A DNA stretch of 64,000 nt. Source: Deltaproteobacteria bacterium HGW-Deltaproteobacteria-15 (GTDB taxonomy: Bacteria; Desulfobacterota; DSM-4660; Desulfatiglandales; HGW-15). The notes below the pieces were generated by a model. It saw nothing but the letters and a program-made list of their open reading frames with translations, did no database searches and was not told the origin of the DNA. Numbering within the stretch: the first letter of the stretch is position 1; each line of letters begins with the position of its first letter. The stretch covers positions 1 through 64,000 of the forward strand of contig PHBH01000004.1 of NCBI GenBank assembly GCA_002840535.1. The letters run 5' to 3'. This document shows, piece by piece, positions 26,277 to 34,963 of this stretch. Both the position numbers and the translations under genes were made by a program.

Positions 26277-29200
26277 TCAGTTCACTGCGGAATTTGCAGA
26301 TCCTCCGCCGCTGCTGGTAACCGTTACACTGGTCGGTTTGTTTCTCACGTTGGTGAACACTCTTCGGTAACCGTTATAATTGTTGTTCCACGGGAGACTG
26401 CCCCCGCCATTCAGGTTTACCGGGTTATTGTTGATCGTCGCCGACGCGGTCATCGTCACGCCGGGCTGGGCAGAGGATGTCGCCAGGACTATGAGCCTCC
26501 TGCGCCCTGCGTCATAGGTGGCGCTCACAATAGTCACCGTGTCTGCAGGATCCAGGTTGAAGGTTGCGGTCCCTCCGCCGCTGCTGGTCACCGTCACACT
26601 GGTCGGTTTGACATTCACGTTGGTGAACACTCTTCGGTAACCGTTATAATTGTTGTTCCACGGGAGACTGCCCCCGCCATTCAGGTTTATCGGGTTCCCG
26701 CTGTTCTCCGCCGACGCGGTCATCGTCACGCCGGGCTGGGCAGAGGATGTCGCCAGGACCGTGAGCCTCCTGCGCACTGCGTCATAGGTGACGCGTTCAA
26801 TAGTCACCGTGTCTGTCGCCGGCACCCCGATATTGATCGGCGCCGATGCGGCGCTGCCTGCCGCGTTGAACGCCACAACCTGATAACGGTAACTCGCGCC
26901 CGTCGCGGTGGTATCTGCATAGCCGGTCGCGTTCGCAAGGGCGGTTGCTATGGTCGCGAAAGCGCCCGCGCCCGTAGCACGCTCTATCCGGAACCCGATC
27001 TCATTTGCCGGATTGCCTATAGTAGCCGGGTCCGCCACAGGCGTGGGGTCCGTCCAGGTGAGGTTGACGGTGTCTCCGGCCTTATCACCGGCCAGGCCGG
27101 TGGGCGCCGAGGGTGCGACACGCTCGGCATTAAATACGATCGGCCGCATCATGTCGTTTTCCTCATGGCTGAGGATGTGGCAGTGCCAGACATACTCATT
27201 GTCGAAGTCGGTCATCACATTGGTTTGAAGCGGCACCAAATTGCCTCCATCCGTGATGTCGATTTGCGAGAACCCCTCCGTGGATCCGATGGGCTGGGAC
27301 GGGTTCAAAGGCCGGACGCTTTTGGGTTGGCCGAAAGGCATCTCTGGAGCGACCGGTCTCAACGCAACGATCGTATCCTCCAGCGGGGCCATCCGGACGG
27401 TATCCTTCCAGCCCAGCTCGTTGGGGTCGGGCAATCTCATAAACCCGTCCCAGGCGACTCGGTTCAGCACCTGCACATCGAAAAGATGGAAGTGGATGGG
27501 GTGGGTGTCCACGCCGTTGTGGGTGATTCTCCAGATCTGGACCTCGTTCGGATTCACGATCTCGGTGGATGGGTCCACGTAGTTCTGGAGGATGAAGTTC
27601 GCGATTGCTGCATTGGTGAACGGCAATTCGAGCCCAATCTTGGCGCTCATCCGTCCGTAGTCATCGAATGTTTCGCCCATCTCGTCATGGACCGCCTTCG
27701 CTTTCATCGCGAAATTGTCCACGAGCGTACCATCGACCTGCTGGAAGCTGATGGCCCCGTCCGAGATCCTCGAAATGCCCCAGTAGGGCCATGTGGACGG
27801 GAACGTGGTGTTGTAGGTGGAATCGTAGGCGCTCTGCCCCACGACGATGGGCTCCTGAGCCGATTCGAAAGCGCCGGGTGTAGTCCCATCCGTGGCAAAG
27901 GCGCTCTCCAACGCGGCAAGGGTTCCGGCATCGTAATCATCGGCCGTTCCTGCTCCGCCCGCCCCGGACACATTGATCTGCATGACCGTACGGATGTTCG
28001 GACCGACACCCGGGGGAATGGCGATGTAACCGCCCATGTCGGTTCGATCCGGAGCGCCTGTGTAATAGTCATAGTGGGGGTCCAGTGCCGGGAACGCAGT
28101 AGGTGCGTCGTTATAAAGAATCAGGGTGTGTCCGGCAAAATCGGTGAAATCCACGATCACGTCCGCCCGCTCTGCCGGACCCAGGATCAGCGTTCCGCCG
28201 CCCTGGTTCTGCTGGAGCACATTCCCCACATTAAACGCTGTCGGGTCAAGATTCCAGGCAACGGGCTGGTTCGGCAATACCACCGGCGCAGGCAGGAAGC
28301 CGCCTTCGGTGCCGATCTGAATAAAAGCGGGACCCGCGTTGTCCGGGTCGGGCACCCCGCCTTCCCTGCCGTCCGCAGGCCAGGTTTCCGGGTGGGCCGA
28401 GTTCGGCGCCGCAGGGACCATGCCGACTTCCGTCAATTGCGTCCATACAGTGGCGGTGGCGACGGCTCCGGCTCCCCCGCCGCCTGTGAAGGCGACTGTG
28501 GGGGGATTGCTGTAACCGCTGCCGACAGTATTAAGGGTGACGGCGGTCACGACCCCTCCCTCGACTGTTGCAGTTGCAGTGGCGCCTTTGGCGTTGACAT
28601 CGGCCGCGTCCGGCGTGATGGTGACCGCAGGCGCTCCGGTGTAGCCGGCGCCCCCGTTCGTCACGGTGATGGCGCTTACAATCGGGGTGGCTTTGTAAAG
28701 TTGCAGGTTAAGGAACCTGTCGTGCGAGGCGTTCAGGACCCGGAAGCGGTATTGCTGTGGCGCGAGATCGAGTTTTGGGTACACGGTGCCGTTGACCATC
28801 ATCGTGTCCAGGAAGGCTTCCGCGCCCCAGGATACATTGGGGGTGCCCGGAATCTCCGGCGGCTGCAGGGGATTGGCAGGTCCGAAGTAGGGGTTCGGAA
28901 CCGGCCCCTGTTCGATGCAGAAGGGCGGGATTGCGCCAGGGACGGATCCGCACACCGGAGTGGCTGGGAAGAACCAGGGACCGTAGTGCCACCGGCCCAT
29001 CGCGTTTATGCCGCTCATGTCGGGGTTAAAGGGGTTCTGGGCCGGCATGTACACGTGGGGCCACCAGAGGTCGCCGGTCACAGGCGTCCCGGGCGTGGAG
29101 CCCCAGTTCCAGGTAGGATCGGTGCCGTTCACGCCGGCAATGGTTGTGGCGTCCACGAAGGTCTTGTCCTGGATGATGAGGGGGATCTGGGCGGCGGGGA

Positions 29201-30191
29201 TCGTTCCTGCGGCATAGTCCCGGCCGTTCACGGTGCCGCCGCTGACCATGGCTTTCTCCACGGGATCCTCAATCAGGTACCCGGCGGCTTCTCCGATATA
29301 AACGTTGAGGCGAGTGATTCCCCAGGCGTGGTCGTGGTAGAACATCAGCCTGGCGCTCTGCTGATTCGTCCAGTAATATGTGACCGAGCCCGGTCCGGGG
29401 TCCGGCATGTCGGGGACATTCTTCGCGCTGACGCCCCTGGGATAGTCCGTGGCCTCTCCGGCCGGGGTTATCCACTGATGGGGGGTGCCGTCGCTGATCC
29501 ACGGAGTGCGTCCGCCATGGAGATGGAGCTCTGCCCGGTTTTGTGTGAACACACCCGTAGTCGTGGGCCTGGTGACCCCGGTCTCGGGGTCGAAGTTGAT
29601 CTCATAATCCCCGGCGCCCATTATAGAGGTGTCGACCGGCACGAAGAGATCCCCGCCCGCCCCTGTGGGAAGACTGTTGGTGAACTTGACGCGCACCGGG
29701 CGGTCTTTCTGCGCAATGATGATCGGCCCGAGATAGTGGGGGGTCAACAGATTTGCATCGGCTGTATTGGTCTGCCGATAACCTCGCAGCAGGGTGCCGC
29801 CGCTCGTGGCAGCCAGCTTGTCAAGGTTGTCGAGCACGGGAAGCTCGGAGTGCATCTGTTCGCGAAACTGCACCAGTTCGATTTCGTAGTAATCGGATCC
29901 CGGATAGGGTCCGGATTCGGGATCAGCAGGATTAGTACGTTCCGGGATGGCAATGGGAATGCATTGCCCGAGATTGTTCTTGCCTCCCGGGAGCTCGGAG
30001 CAGCCAAGGGGTGCCAAGTCGTCGAGGAATTTCGTCAAAGGGGGGCTGTTGGCCCAGTTCGGGGTTTCGAAATAATCCGGAATCCCGCCCGGTACGGTCA
30101 CCGGGCGCGCCTGGACCGCTGCCACGCCCCAGAAAAGGGCGGCCAGAGCACCTGCCAGGCTCAAGATCGTGGGTAACCTTTTTTGTCTCAT
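26277..30191 (-). CDS. Large multicopper oxidase with FN3 and two C-terminal beta repeats
   Basis: 1304 residues from ATG 30191, which has AGGAG at 7 bases (an ATG two codons earlier touches the SD). A signal peptide ends in VAAVQARP. All four copper motifs are intact: HLHGG at 223-227, YHDHAWG at 285-291, HPIHFHLF at 897-904 and WHCHILSHEENDMM with His1003, Cys1004 and His1005. It therefore has type 1, 2 and 3 copper and should oxidise substrates with O2. Residues about 500-583 are an insert with two GxGY repeats inside the second cupredoxin domain. An FN3 domain (near 1035-1125) and two 90-residue repeats (1129-1304) complete the tail. At 1304 residues it is more than twice the usual MCO length. 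Extracellular metal or aromatic oxidation is plausible but unproven. Confidence 0.88.
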   Translation of the reverse strand: MRQKRLPTILSLAGALAALFWGVAAVQARPVTVPGGIPDYFETPNWANSPPLTKFLDDLAPLGCSELPGGKNNLGQCIPIAIPERTNPADPESGPYPGSDYYEIELVQFREQMHSELPVLDNLDKLAATSGGTLLRGYRQTNTADANLLTPHYLGPIIIAQKDRPVRVKFTNSLPTGAGGDLFVPVDTSIMGAGDYEINFDPETGVTRPTTTGVFTQNRAELHLHGGRTPWISDGTPHQWITPAGEATDYPRGVSAKNVPDMPDPGPGSVTYYWTNQQSARLMFYHDHAWGITRLNVYIGEAAGYLIEDPVEKAMVSGGTVNGRDYAAGTIPAAQIPLIIQDKTFVDATTIAGVNGTDPTWNWGSTPGTPVTGDLWWPHVYMPAQNPFNPDMSGINAMGRWHYGPWFFPATPVCGSVPGAIPPFCIEQGPVPNPYFGPANPLQPPEIPGTPNVSWGAEAFLDTMMVNGTVYPKLDLAPQQYRFRVLNASHDRFLNLQLYKATPIVSAITVTNGGAGYTGAPAVTITPDAADVNAKGATATATVEGGVVTAVTLNTVGSGYSNPPTVAFTGGGGAGAVATATVWTQLTEVGMVPAAPNSAHPETWPADGREGGVPDPDNAGPAFIQIGTEGGFLPAPVVLPNQPVAWNLDPTAFNVGNVLQQNQGGGTLILGPAERADVIVDFTDFAGHTLILYNDAPTAFPALDPHYDYYTGAPDRTDMGGYIAIPPGVGPNIRTVMQINVSGAGGAGTADDYDAGTLAALESAFATDGTTPGAFESAQEPIVVGQSAYDSTYNTTFPSTWPYWGISRISDGAISFQQVDGTLVDNFAMKAKAVHDEMGETFDDYGRMSAKIGLELPFTNAAIANFILQNYVDPSTEIVNPNEVQIWRITHNGVDTHPIHFHLFDVQVLNRVAWDGFMRLPDPNELGWKDTVRMAPLEDTIVALRPVAPEMPFGQPKSVRPLNPSQPIGSTEGFSQIDITDGGNLVPLQTNVMTDFDNEYVWHCHILSHEENDMMRPIVFNAERVAPSAPTGLAGDKAGDTVNLTWTDPTPVADPATIGNPANEIGFRIERATGAGAFATIATALANATGYADTTATGASYRYQVVAFNAAGSAASAPINIGVPATDTVTIERVTYDAVRRRLTVLATSSAQPGVTMTASAENSGNPINLNGGGSLPWNNNYNGYRRVFTNVNVKPTSVTVTSSGGGTATFNLDPADTVTIVSATYDAGRRRLIVLATSSAQPGVTMTASATINNNPVNLNGGGSLPWNNNYNGYRRVFTNVRNKPTSVTVTSSGGGSANSAVN
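26280..26807 (-). repeat. C-terminal beta-repeat module, 2 copies, 270-bp period (large MCO)
   Basis: Two copies exactly 270 bases (90 codons) apart, nearly identical in DNA. They keep the YDAxRRRLxVLATSSAQPGV and YRRVFTNV landmarks but carry an extra NLNGGGSLPWNNN segment that the other carriers lack. Confidence 0.9.
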
Positions 30192-30193
30192 CT

Positions 30194-30343
30194 TCATTCT
30201 CCTGCGATTTTAATGGTCGTGATTTCAGAAGTGCCACTTGTCTCGATCTCCCTGCGGACAGAAACTACGTTCCTTTTCGTCTCTGCCACCTCCTTTCCTT
30301 TCCCGATGTTTTTGATCACGATAAAGATAGGGATAAGCCACAT
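30194..30343 (-). CDS. Possible 49-residue membrane peptide upstream of the large MCO
   Basis: An ATG at 30343 opens MWLIPIFIVIKNIG followed by a polar tail, and stops inside the Shine-Dalgarno/start region of the MCO gene, as a coupled leader gene would. The ribosome site is weak and I recognise no family, so it may be chance. Confidence 0.25.
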   Translation of the reverse strand: MWLIPIFIVIKNIGKGKEVAETKRNVVSVRREIETSGTSEITTIKIAGE

Positions 30344-30495
30344 GCTCGATCTGATAATGAGGAGGTGGGCGTCGAAGGACAATCCGGCGTGCACCCATTT
30401 TTGATTCACCCTTTGCCGCGCGCTTGTAAGGTTTTCCGAAGTTACCAGCAGAGAAATGGCTGAAGGGTTTATCCGCACTTGGTTGCAGCAGGGCT

Positions 30496-31020
30496 TCATA
30501 CCCAGGGGTGCTCGCGATAAACCCGGGAGTAGAGATTGGAGAGATCGCCATGGTATGCTCTGAAAAACGTTTCATGCCTCTTCTCGAACTCATAGAGGAC
30601 CATCAGGACCTTGCGGACCGGGCCTTCGGCCCGCCCGGCCGCCTCTTCATAGAAATCCATGATCTCTTTTTCCATGCGCCAGGCCGCCTCGAATACGGCC
30701 AGATCGGGCAGTGTTGGGTTTTCCTCGATCTGCCGGAGGAATTCCCTCTGGGCCTGTCTGTCGAAATACCCGCCTCCCGCCGGCGCCCTGCCGATGGAGA
30801 TGTTCGGATTCACTCCCTGCCCGGCCTCCAGGACTTCGATCGACCGGCTGATAATCCGTATGTGCTCTTCCTCTTCGTCGATCAGACGCAAAATGGCCTT
30901 CGCGGCATCCGTGTTTTCCACACGCTGCAGGGAGTCCCGGAAAAAGCGGGCGCCGTCCTGCTCCAGCTTCAATGCGTCGCGCAGGATCAGCAGCAAATCG
31001 CTTTTTGACACTTTGGACAT
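30496..31020 (-). CDS. Ferritin-like diiron protein (rubrerythrin-type four-helix bundle)
   Basis: 174 residues, cytoplasmic (no signal peptide), with GGAAGG-type SD before the ATG. Two ExxH helix pairs give a diiron site: EQDGARFF near 20 and EEEEHIRII near 50, then WRMEKEIMDFYEEA near 115 and YEFEKRHETFF near 143. There is no rubredoxin domain. Proteins of this class handle peroxide or store iron. It precedes the large MCO by about 300 bases, and its C-terminal coding end recurs as a relic at 11790-11865. Confidence 0.8.
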   Translation of the reverse strand: MSKVSKSDLLLILRDALKLEQDGARFFRDSLQRVENTDAAKAILRLIDEEEEHIRIISRSIEVLEAGQGVNPNISIGRAPAGGGYFDRQAQREFLRQIEENPTLPDLAVFEAAWRMEKEIMDFYEEAAGRAEGPVRKVLMVLYEFEKRHETFFRAYHGDLSNLYSRVYREHPWV

Positions 31021-31142
31021 GCCGTCTTCCTTTCCTTTCTCCGGATGGGGGATAAGGGAACCGGAACCGTTGGATGCAGGCTTGAGGGGAAATGCGGGGG
31101 GAATGCGAGCGGCAGGAAGGGCTCTCAGGGGCTCATCTGCGG

Positions 31143-31799
31143 TTAAACGGACGTAATCCCCATCCTTATGGCGTGTTTGATGAGCTCGGCCACGTTGAAG
31201 ATCTGCAGCTTTTCCATCATCCGTCGCCGGTGAGTCTCGATCGTTTTCACGCTCACCCGTAAACGGAGTGCGATATCGCGGGTGCTTTCACCCTCGCAGA
31301 TCGCCTTCAGCACCTCGACCTCGCGCTCGGAGAGTCCGTTGTTCGGGACGCCTCCGGTCTGCTGCGAGATATACCCGTCGATCACGACGCCGGCGATCAT
31401 GGGGGTGATATAGGTCTGGCCCTTGATCGCCGTCTGTACGGCCCGGTCGAGCTCGTCAAACGGGGAATCCTTGGCCAGGTAAGCGGAGGCCCTGGATCGC
31501 AGAATCTCTTCGACGAATTCCTTATTCAGGTTCCTGAGAATGACAATGACCCTTGTCTTTCCCCCGGCCACGATCTCTCGAATCGAGGAGATGGCGTTTC
31601 TGTCTGTTCCCGAAATGCCCATGATCACCACATCGGGTTGGAGTTCCGCAGCAAATCTCGCCGCCCTTTGCGGATCGCTTTCCTCTCCGATCACCTGTAT
31701 GCCGCGCTGGCGGAGAAACATGTCCCGGAGTCCCTCTCTGATCATGGCCTGATCGTCGATCACGAGGATCTTAGTCGTTTCCAATGTCGAATCTTCCAT
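31143..31799 (-). CDS. NarL/LuxR-family response regulator lacking the phospho-acceptor Asp
   Basis: 218 residues from 31799 (GAGGG 8 bases upstream); a longer frame upstream has no support. The receiver domain keeps the acidic pair (Asp15, Asp16) and Lys110, but the expected Asp at the end of strand 3 is Gly61 (VVIMGISG) and the switch Ser/Thr is not obvious. The C-terminal HTH is a normal LuxR type: LSEREVEVLKAICEGES, SVKTIETHRRRMMEKLQ. It probably works without phosphorylation. The adjacent divergent region contains the ruins of a histidine kinase. Its targets are unknown; the MCO genes are the nearest. Confidence 0.85.
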   Translation of the reverse strand: MEDSTLETTKILVIDDQAMIREGLRDMFLRQRGIQVIGEESDPQRAARFAAELQPDVVIMGISGTDRNAISSIREIVAGGKTRVIVILRNLNKEFVEEILRSRASAYLAKDSPFDELDRAVQTAIKGQTYITPMIAGVVIDGYISQQTGGVPNNGLSEREVEVLKAICEGESTRDIALRLRVSVKTIETHRRRMMEKLQIFNVAELIKHAIRMGITSV

Positions 31800-32233
31800 T
31801 TCTTTTCCCTCTGGGCTGCGCGAGATCCCGGGCGCTGCTGAAGTCATTCCAGGAGGCACCGTGCGGCCGGGGCCGGCAACGGTCCTTCCCTTCCTCGAAT
31901 CCATGGTTTCGAAGAACCCTGCAGACAGCTCCGCCCCGTCAGTTACAAGGCTTTTTGTTTTGTAAGCCATTAGCTGGTACGAACTCCGCTCTCTTCCTTG
32001 TTTCCCCTCCCCTCTCCGATCGGCCGCAACTCGGTGGCGAAAACCCTGACCCTCTCGTGAGGAAATGGAAAACTTGTTGTGTACGATCTTGCGAAAAAAA
32101 TCAGTCGTTAGGAATGGGCCGGCGACCCTATTCCCCTGACGGTAAAGAACTGTATTCAGCCCTGGGGAAAAGACTGTAGGCATTCTCGAACTTTGTTCCC
32201 TTTCCGGGGTTAAGCTGAGGTTAATGCAACGAC

Positions 32234-32570
32234 TTGAAAAACAACGAAATAGTCGCTCTGAGGAACTCAGCTGCAGACCCATCTATTGTCAGAGCCCAAG
32301 AACCTGAGGATCAAAAAGCCTTACCTGAACTACAGGGAATCCCTACCTTTGACGTAGAACAGGATCGTAGCCACTCACTACTGGAGCAGGCCTCGGCTGG
32401 GCCATCTGCAAGGAGATCGTCGGACGACACGTCTCGACGAATACCGCCGAAACCACGCCCGGAAGGGTTCGACGCTGATTATCAGGCAGGGTGTGAGGCA
32501 GGAAGAAAAAGGGGAGCACTTCAGCCCCTTGAAAATGGGGCAGGGTCAGCCTTCTGTTCCAAAGGGCTAA
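32234..32570 (+). pseudogene. Relic of a HisKA_3-type histidine kinase
   Basis: Fragments in different frames resemble a NarX-like sensor kinase. VRAQEPEDQKALPEL is close to the dimerisation box RAQEEERKRIALELHD, although its His is replaced. GAGLGWAICKEIVGRH is a G2 ATP-binding box. AETTPG and then, after a frameshift, STLIIRQGVRQEEKG match the kinase C-terminus, ending at a TAA at 32568. Most of the catalytic domain between the boxes is missing. It lies divergently beside the regulator that lost its phospho-acceptor. In the rest of the 31800-32767 gap I see nothing else codable. Confidence 0.6.
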
Positions 32571-32767
32571 AGTGTTGCGAAAAAGGATTTGTTTGCAGGA
32601 ATACACAGGATGACTGTCCGCCGTTAGCGACCTCCGCTACGAAGGCGGCAGGCGGGACGAGGGCGAGATCTGCGAAAAGCGCAGAAGATGCTAATCCGCG
32701 GACACAGCTGCTCGCTCGGGGCGGTTCGCATTCCTGGCCGTGCTCTTTGTGTTATGGGCCATGCTTA

Positions 32768-34534
32768 TTATTTCTCCGGTCCAAGCGCTTTTTTCATCCT
32801 TTCCAGAACCTCACTCCTGTCCACGAGGGATTCGATCCTCAAATCCCTCTGTTCTTTCCCGGCCTTGTCCAGAAACAGAACCGTAGGCACCCCTCTGATC
32901 TTGTAGCGGGAAAGGACCTCGTCTTCGCCTTCATCCCGGGTCGTGAGATCCACACGCATTGTCAGGAAACCGCGGCTCAGTTCAACCACCTCAGGCTCCC
33001 TGAAGACGGACTTCTCAAGGATCTTGCAGGGGCTGCACCAGTCGGCGTAGAAATCCAGCATGACCGGCTTCCCGTCCGCCGAGGCCCGGGAAAGGAGGTC
33101 CGGATCGTAGGGAGCCCATCGGATCCCCTCTTTTCCGTACATGGAGAAAACAAACATAGCTATTGCTGCAATTGCAGCGGCTATGCCGGCGATCCTCTTG
33201 ATCAACAGGAATCTCTTCTGCCGCATCCCGCTGCGGTCTACCCAGCCAAGGTGAACGGCTGCTGCAAGAGCAACTGCAGAGATGAGGATGAGCTCGCCTG
33301 TCGATGACGGGATCAGAGGGCCGATGATATATGCGGCCATGCCCACTAAAACCCATCCCATGAGTTTCCTTACCCAGATCATCCAGTCTCCTGAAAGGGG
33401 CAATTTTCGAAGAGCGCCCGAAAACAGCGCCAGCACGGCTAGAGGCAATCCGAGCCCCAGACTCAGGACGAAGAAGTAGAGAAAACCGAGAAAAGGATCT
33501 CCTTTCTGCCCAACGTAGGTAAGCAGGCCCAGAATGAAAGGACCTATGCAGGGGGCGGCCACAATGCCCAGGGTAAGACCCATGAAAAGGCTCCCCAATG
33601 AACCGCCATAGTCCTTCGCCGCGAACCTCGTCAGCGCCGGGGGAAGGCGGAAATCCCAGAAGCCGAAGAAGCTTGTCGCCAGAACAATCAGGATCAACGC
33701 GATGAAGAGGAGCACCCAGGAATTTTGAAGGGCGGATCCGATCATGGATCCTGAAAGTGCAGCGAAAAGTCCGAGGGCGGCATTGGTCATCGCAAGCCCG
33801 AGCATGTACAGTGAGGCGTGAAGGATCACCGTAAGCGTAGACCTCTGCGCACGGCCGGTAAAAAATGAGACTGTGATGGGGATCAGGGGATAGATGCAGG
33901 GAGTAAGATTGAGTGCCAGCCCTCCGATGAAAAGGCCGAGAAGGGTAATCCAGAATGCCGTCTCCTGGCCCTGTTGCGAGGATCTTTCGCGGATATCTTC
34001 CAGGGAAAGGGCATCGAAGACCTCGTTATTGATCCTTTCAGGGTTTGCTGTAGAGGAAGCGACCGTCACGCGGACGGGAATGGAAACCTCCTCGGGCGGA
34101 AGACAGGCGGTGGGCGAGCAAGCCTGATAGGAGAGTCTTCCCTGGATGATCTGTTCCCCTGCTCCCGCCCCTTCCGCGACCTTGAGAGATGCAGAGGCAA
34201 GCAACTGCCCGGAAAAGACATCCACTGAACCGGGCGCATAATCGAACTTCATCTTTTCGGGTCTGGGAAAATGGATGTTCTCGATAACCACCCCGGACGA
34301 CCGCTCGAAACGCAAAGCCGTGGGGATGATCTCCTCTTCCCCTGCCTCATTGCCATGGATGAACCATGGTTTCTGAATGGACAGGCGAAACGCCAGAGGA
34401 TACTCCTTTCCCGCTGCATACCGCTCTTGAGAATGGACCACCTCAACCTGCACCGTCGCAGCATGAGAATGGGCCAGGGGGAAAAGGATGGAAACAAGAG
34501 CGAGGGCAAGCCCGAGGTGAATTCGGTTGATCAT
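32768..34534 (-). CDS. dsbD: Thiol:disulfide interchange protein DsbD
   Basis: 588 residues. DsbD carries electrons from cytoplasmic thioredoxin to periplasmic proteins. The ATG at 34534 starts a signal peptide ending in HSHA-A (a GTG ten codons upstream is possible). The N-terminal alpha domain has Cys139 and Cys144 in QACSPTACLPP. The beta domain has about eight helices with NLTPCIYPLIP and AAPCIGPFILG. The C-terminal gamma domain is thioredoxin-like with DWCSPCK and a cis-Pro in RGVPTVLF. All three Cys pairs are present. In this context it could keep copper-site cysteines of exported MCO or NosL proteins reduced. Confidence 0.92.
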   Translation of the reverse strand: MINRIHLGLALALVSILFPLAHSHAATVQVEVVHSQERYAAGKEYPLAFRLSIQKPWFIHGNEAGEEEIIPTALRFERSSGVVIENIHFPRPEKMKFDYAPGSVDVFSGQLLASASLKVAEGAGAGEQIIQGRLSYQACSPTACLPPEEVSIPVRVTVASSTANPERINNEVFDALSLEDIRERSSQQGQETAFWITLLGLFIGGLALNLTPCIYPLIPITVSFFTGRAQRSTLTVILHASLYMLGLAMTNAALGLFAALSGSMIGSALQNSWVLLFIALILIVLATSFFGFWDFRLPPALTRFAAKDYGGSLGSLFMGLTLGIVAAPCIGPFILGLLTYVGQKGDPFLGFLYFFVLSLGLGLPLAVLALFSGALRKLPLSGDWMIWVRKLMGWVLVGMAAYIIGPLIPSSTGELILISAVALAAAVHLGWVDRSGMRQKRFLLIKRIAGIAAAIAAIAMFVFSMYGKEGIRWAPYDPDLLSRASADGKPVMLDFYADWCSPCKILEKSVFREPEVVELSRGFLTMRVDLTTRDEGEDEVLSRYKIRGVPTVLFLDKAGKEQRDLRIESLVDRSEVLERMKKALGPEK

Positions 34535-34664
34535 TTGGGTAGCACTTCCATCTGCAAAAGGCACTTAAGATTCGTGTAGGATAAGAAGGGAATTCCTTCG
34601 TGTCAATACCGGGGGCTCAGGAGAATTTCCAATGAAGAATGTAAAATCTCCGATACCAAGTTTG

Positions 34665-34819
34665 ACGATGTCGTAAAAAGTCGAAAATACCCTTTTTTCG
34701 TCATCCCGGCGAAGGCCGGGATCCAGTCTTTTCGAGCCTTTGCAGAATATCTGGATTCCGGCTGAAGCTTATCCCGCACTTGATGCGGGGCCGGAATGAC
34801 GACTTTTTACGAGACCGTC
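34665..34819. repeat. Intergenic inverted-repeat element, about 155 bp
   Basis: The ends pair over about 20 bases (GACGATGTCGTAAAAAGTCG against the complement of the right end) with three mismatches. Inside lie further short palindromes of the CATCCCGGCGAAGGCCGGGAT type. A related fragment occurs near 37974-38005. This resembles small non-autonomous mobile elements common in bacterial intergenic DNA. It fills most of the gap between dsbD and the helicase gene. Confidence 0.7.
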
Positions 34820-34963
34820 AATGTTCGATATTCTACGGTTTGATTATTTAAAGTTTCCCTGGACATTCTGCATTGGACATTGGACATTCTGCGGGTCACT
34901 GCTTCTCTTTCCTCTTCCACACACCTGTGTTATATATCCTCCACCGTTGCAGGAGGATTGCCC

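Noticed and set aside
27165..30176. 1003-codon plus-strand open frame opposite the large MCO
   Set aside because: It is an antisense shadow of a GC-rich gene with intact copper motifs; composition is Gly/Arg/Val-rich without domains.
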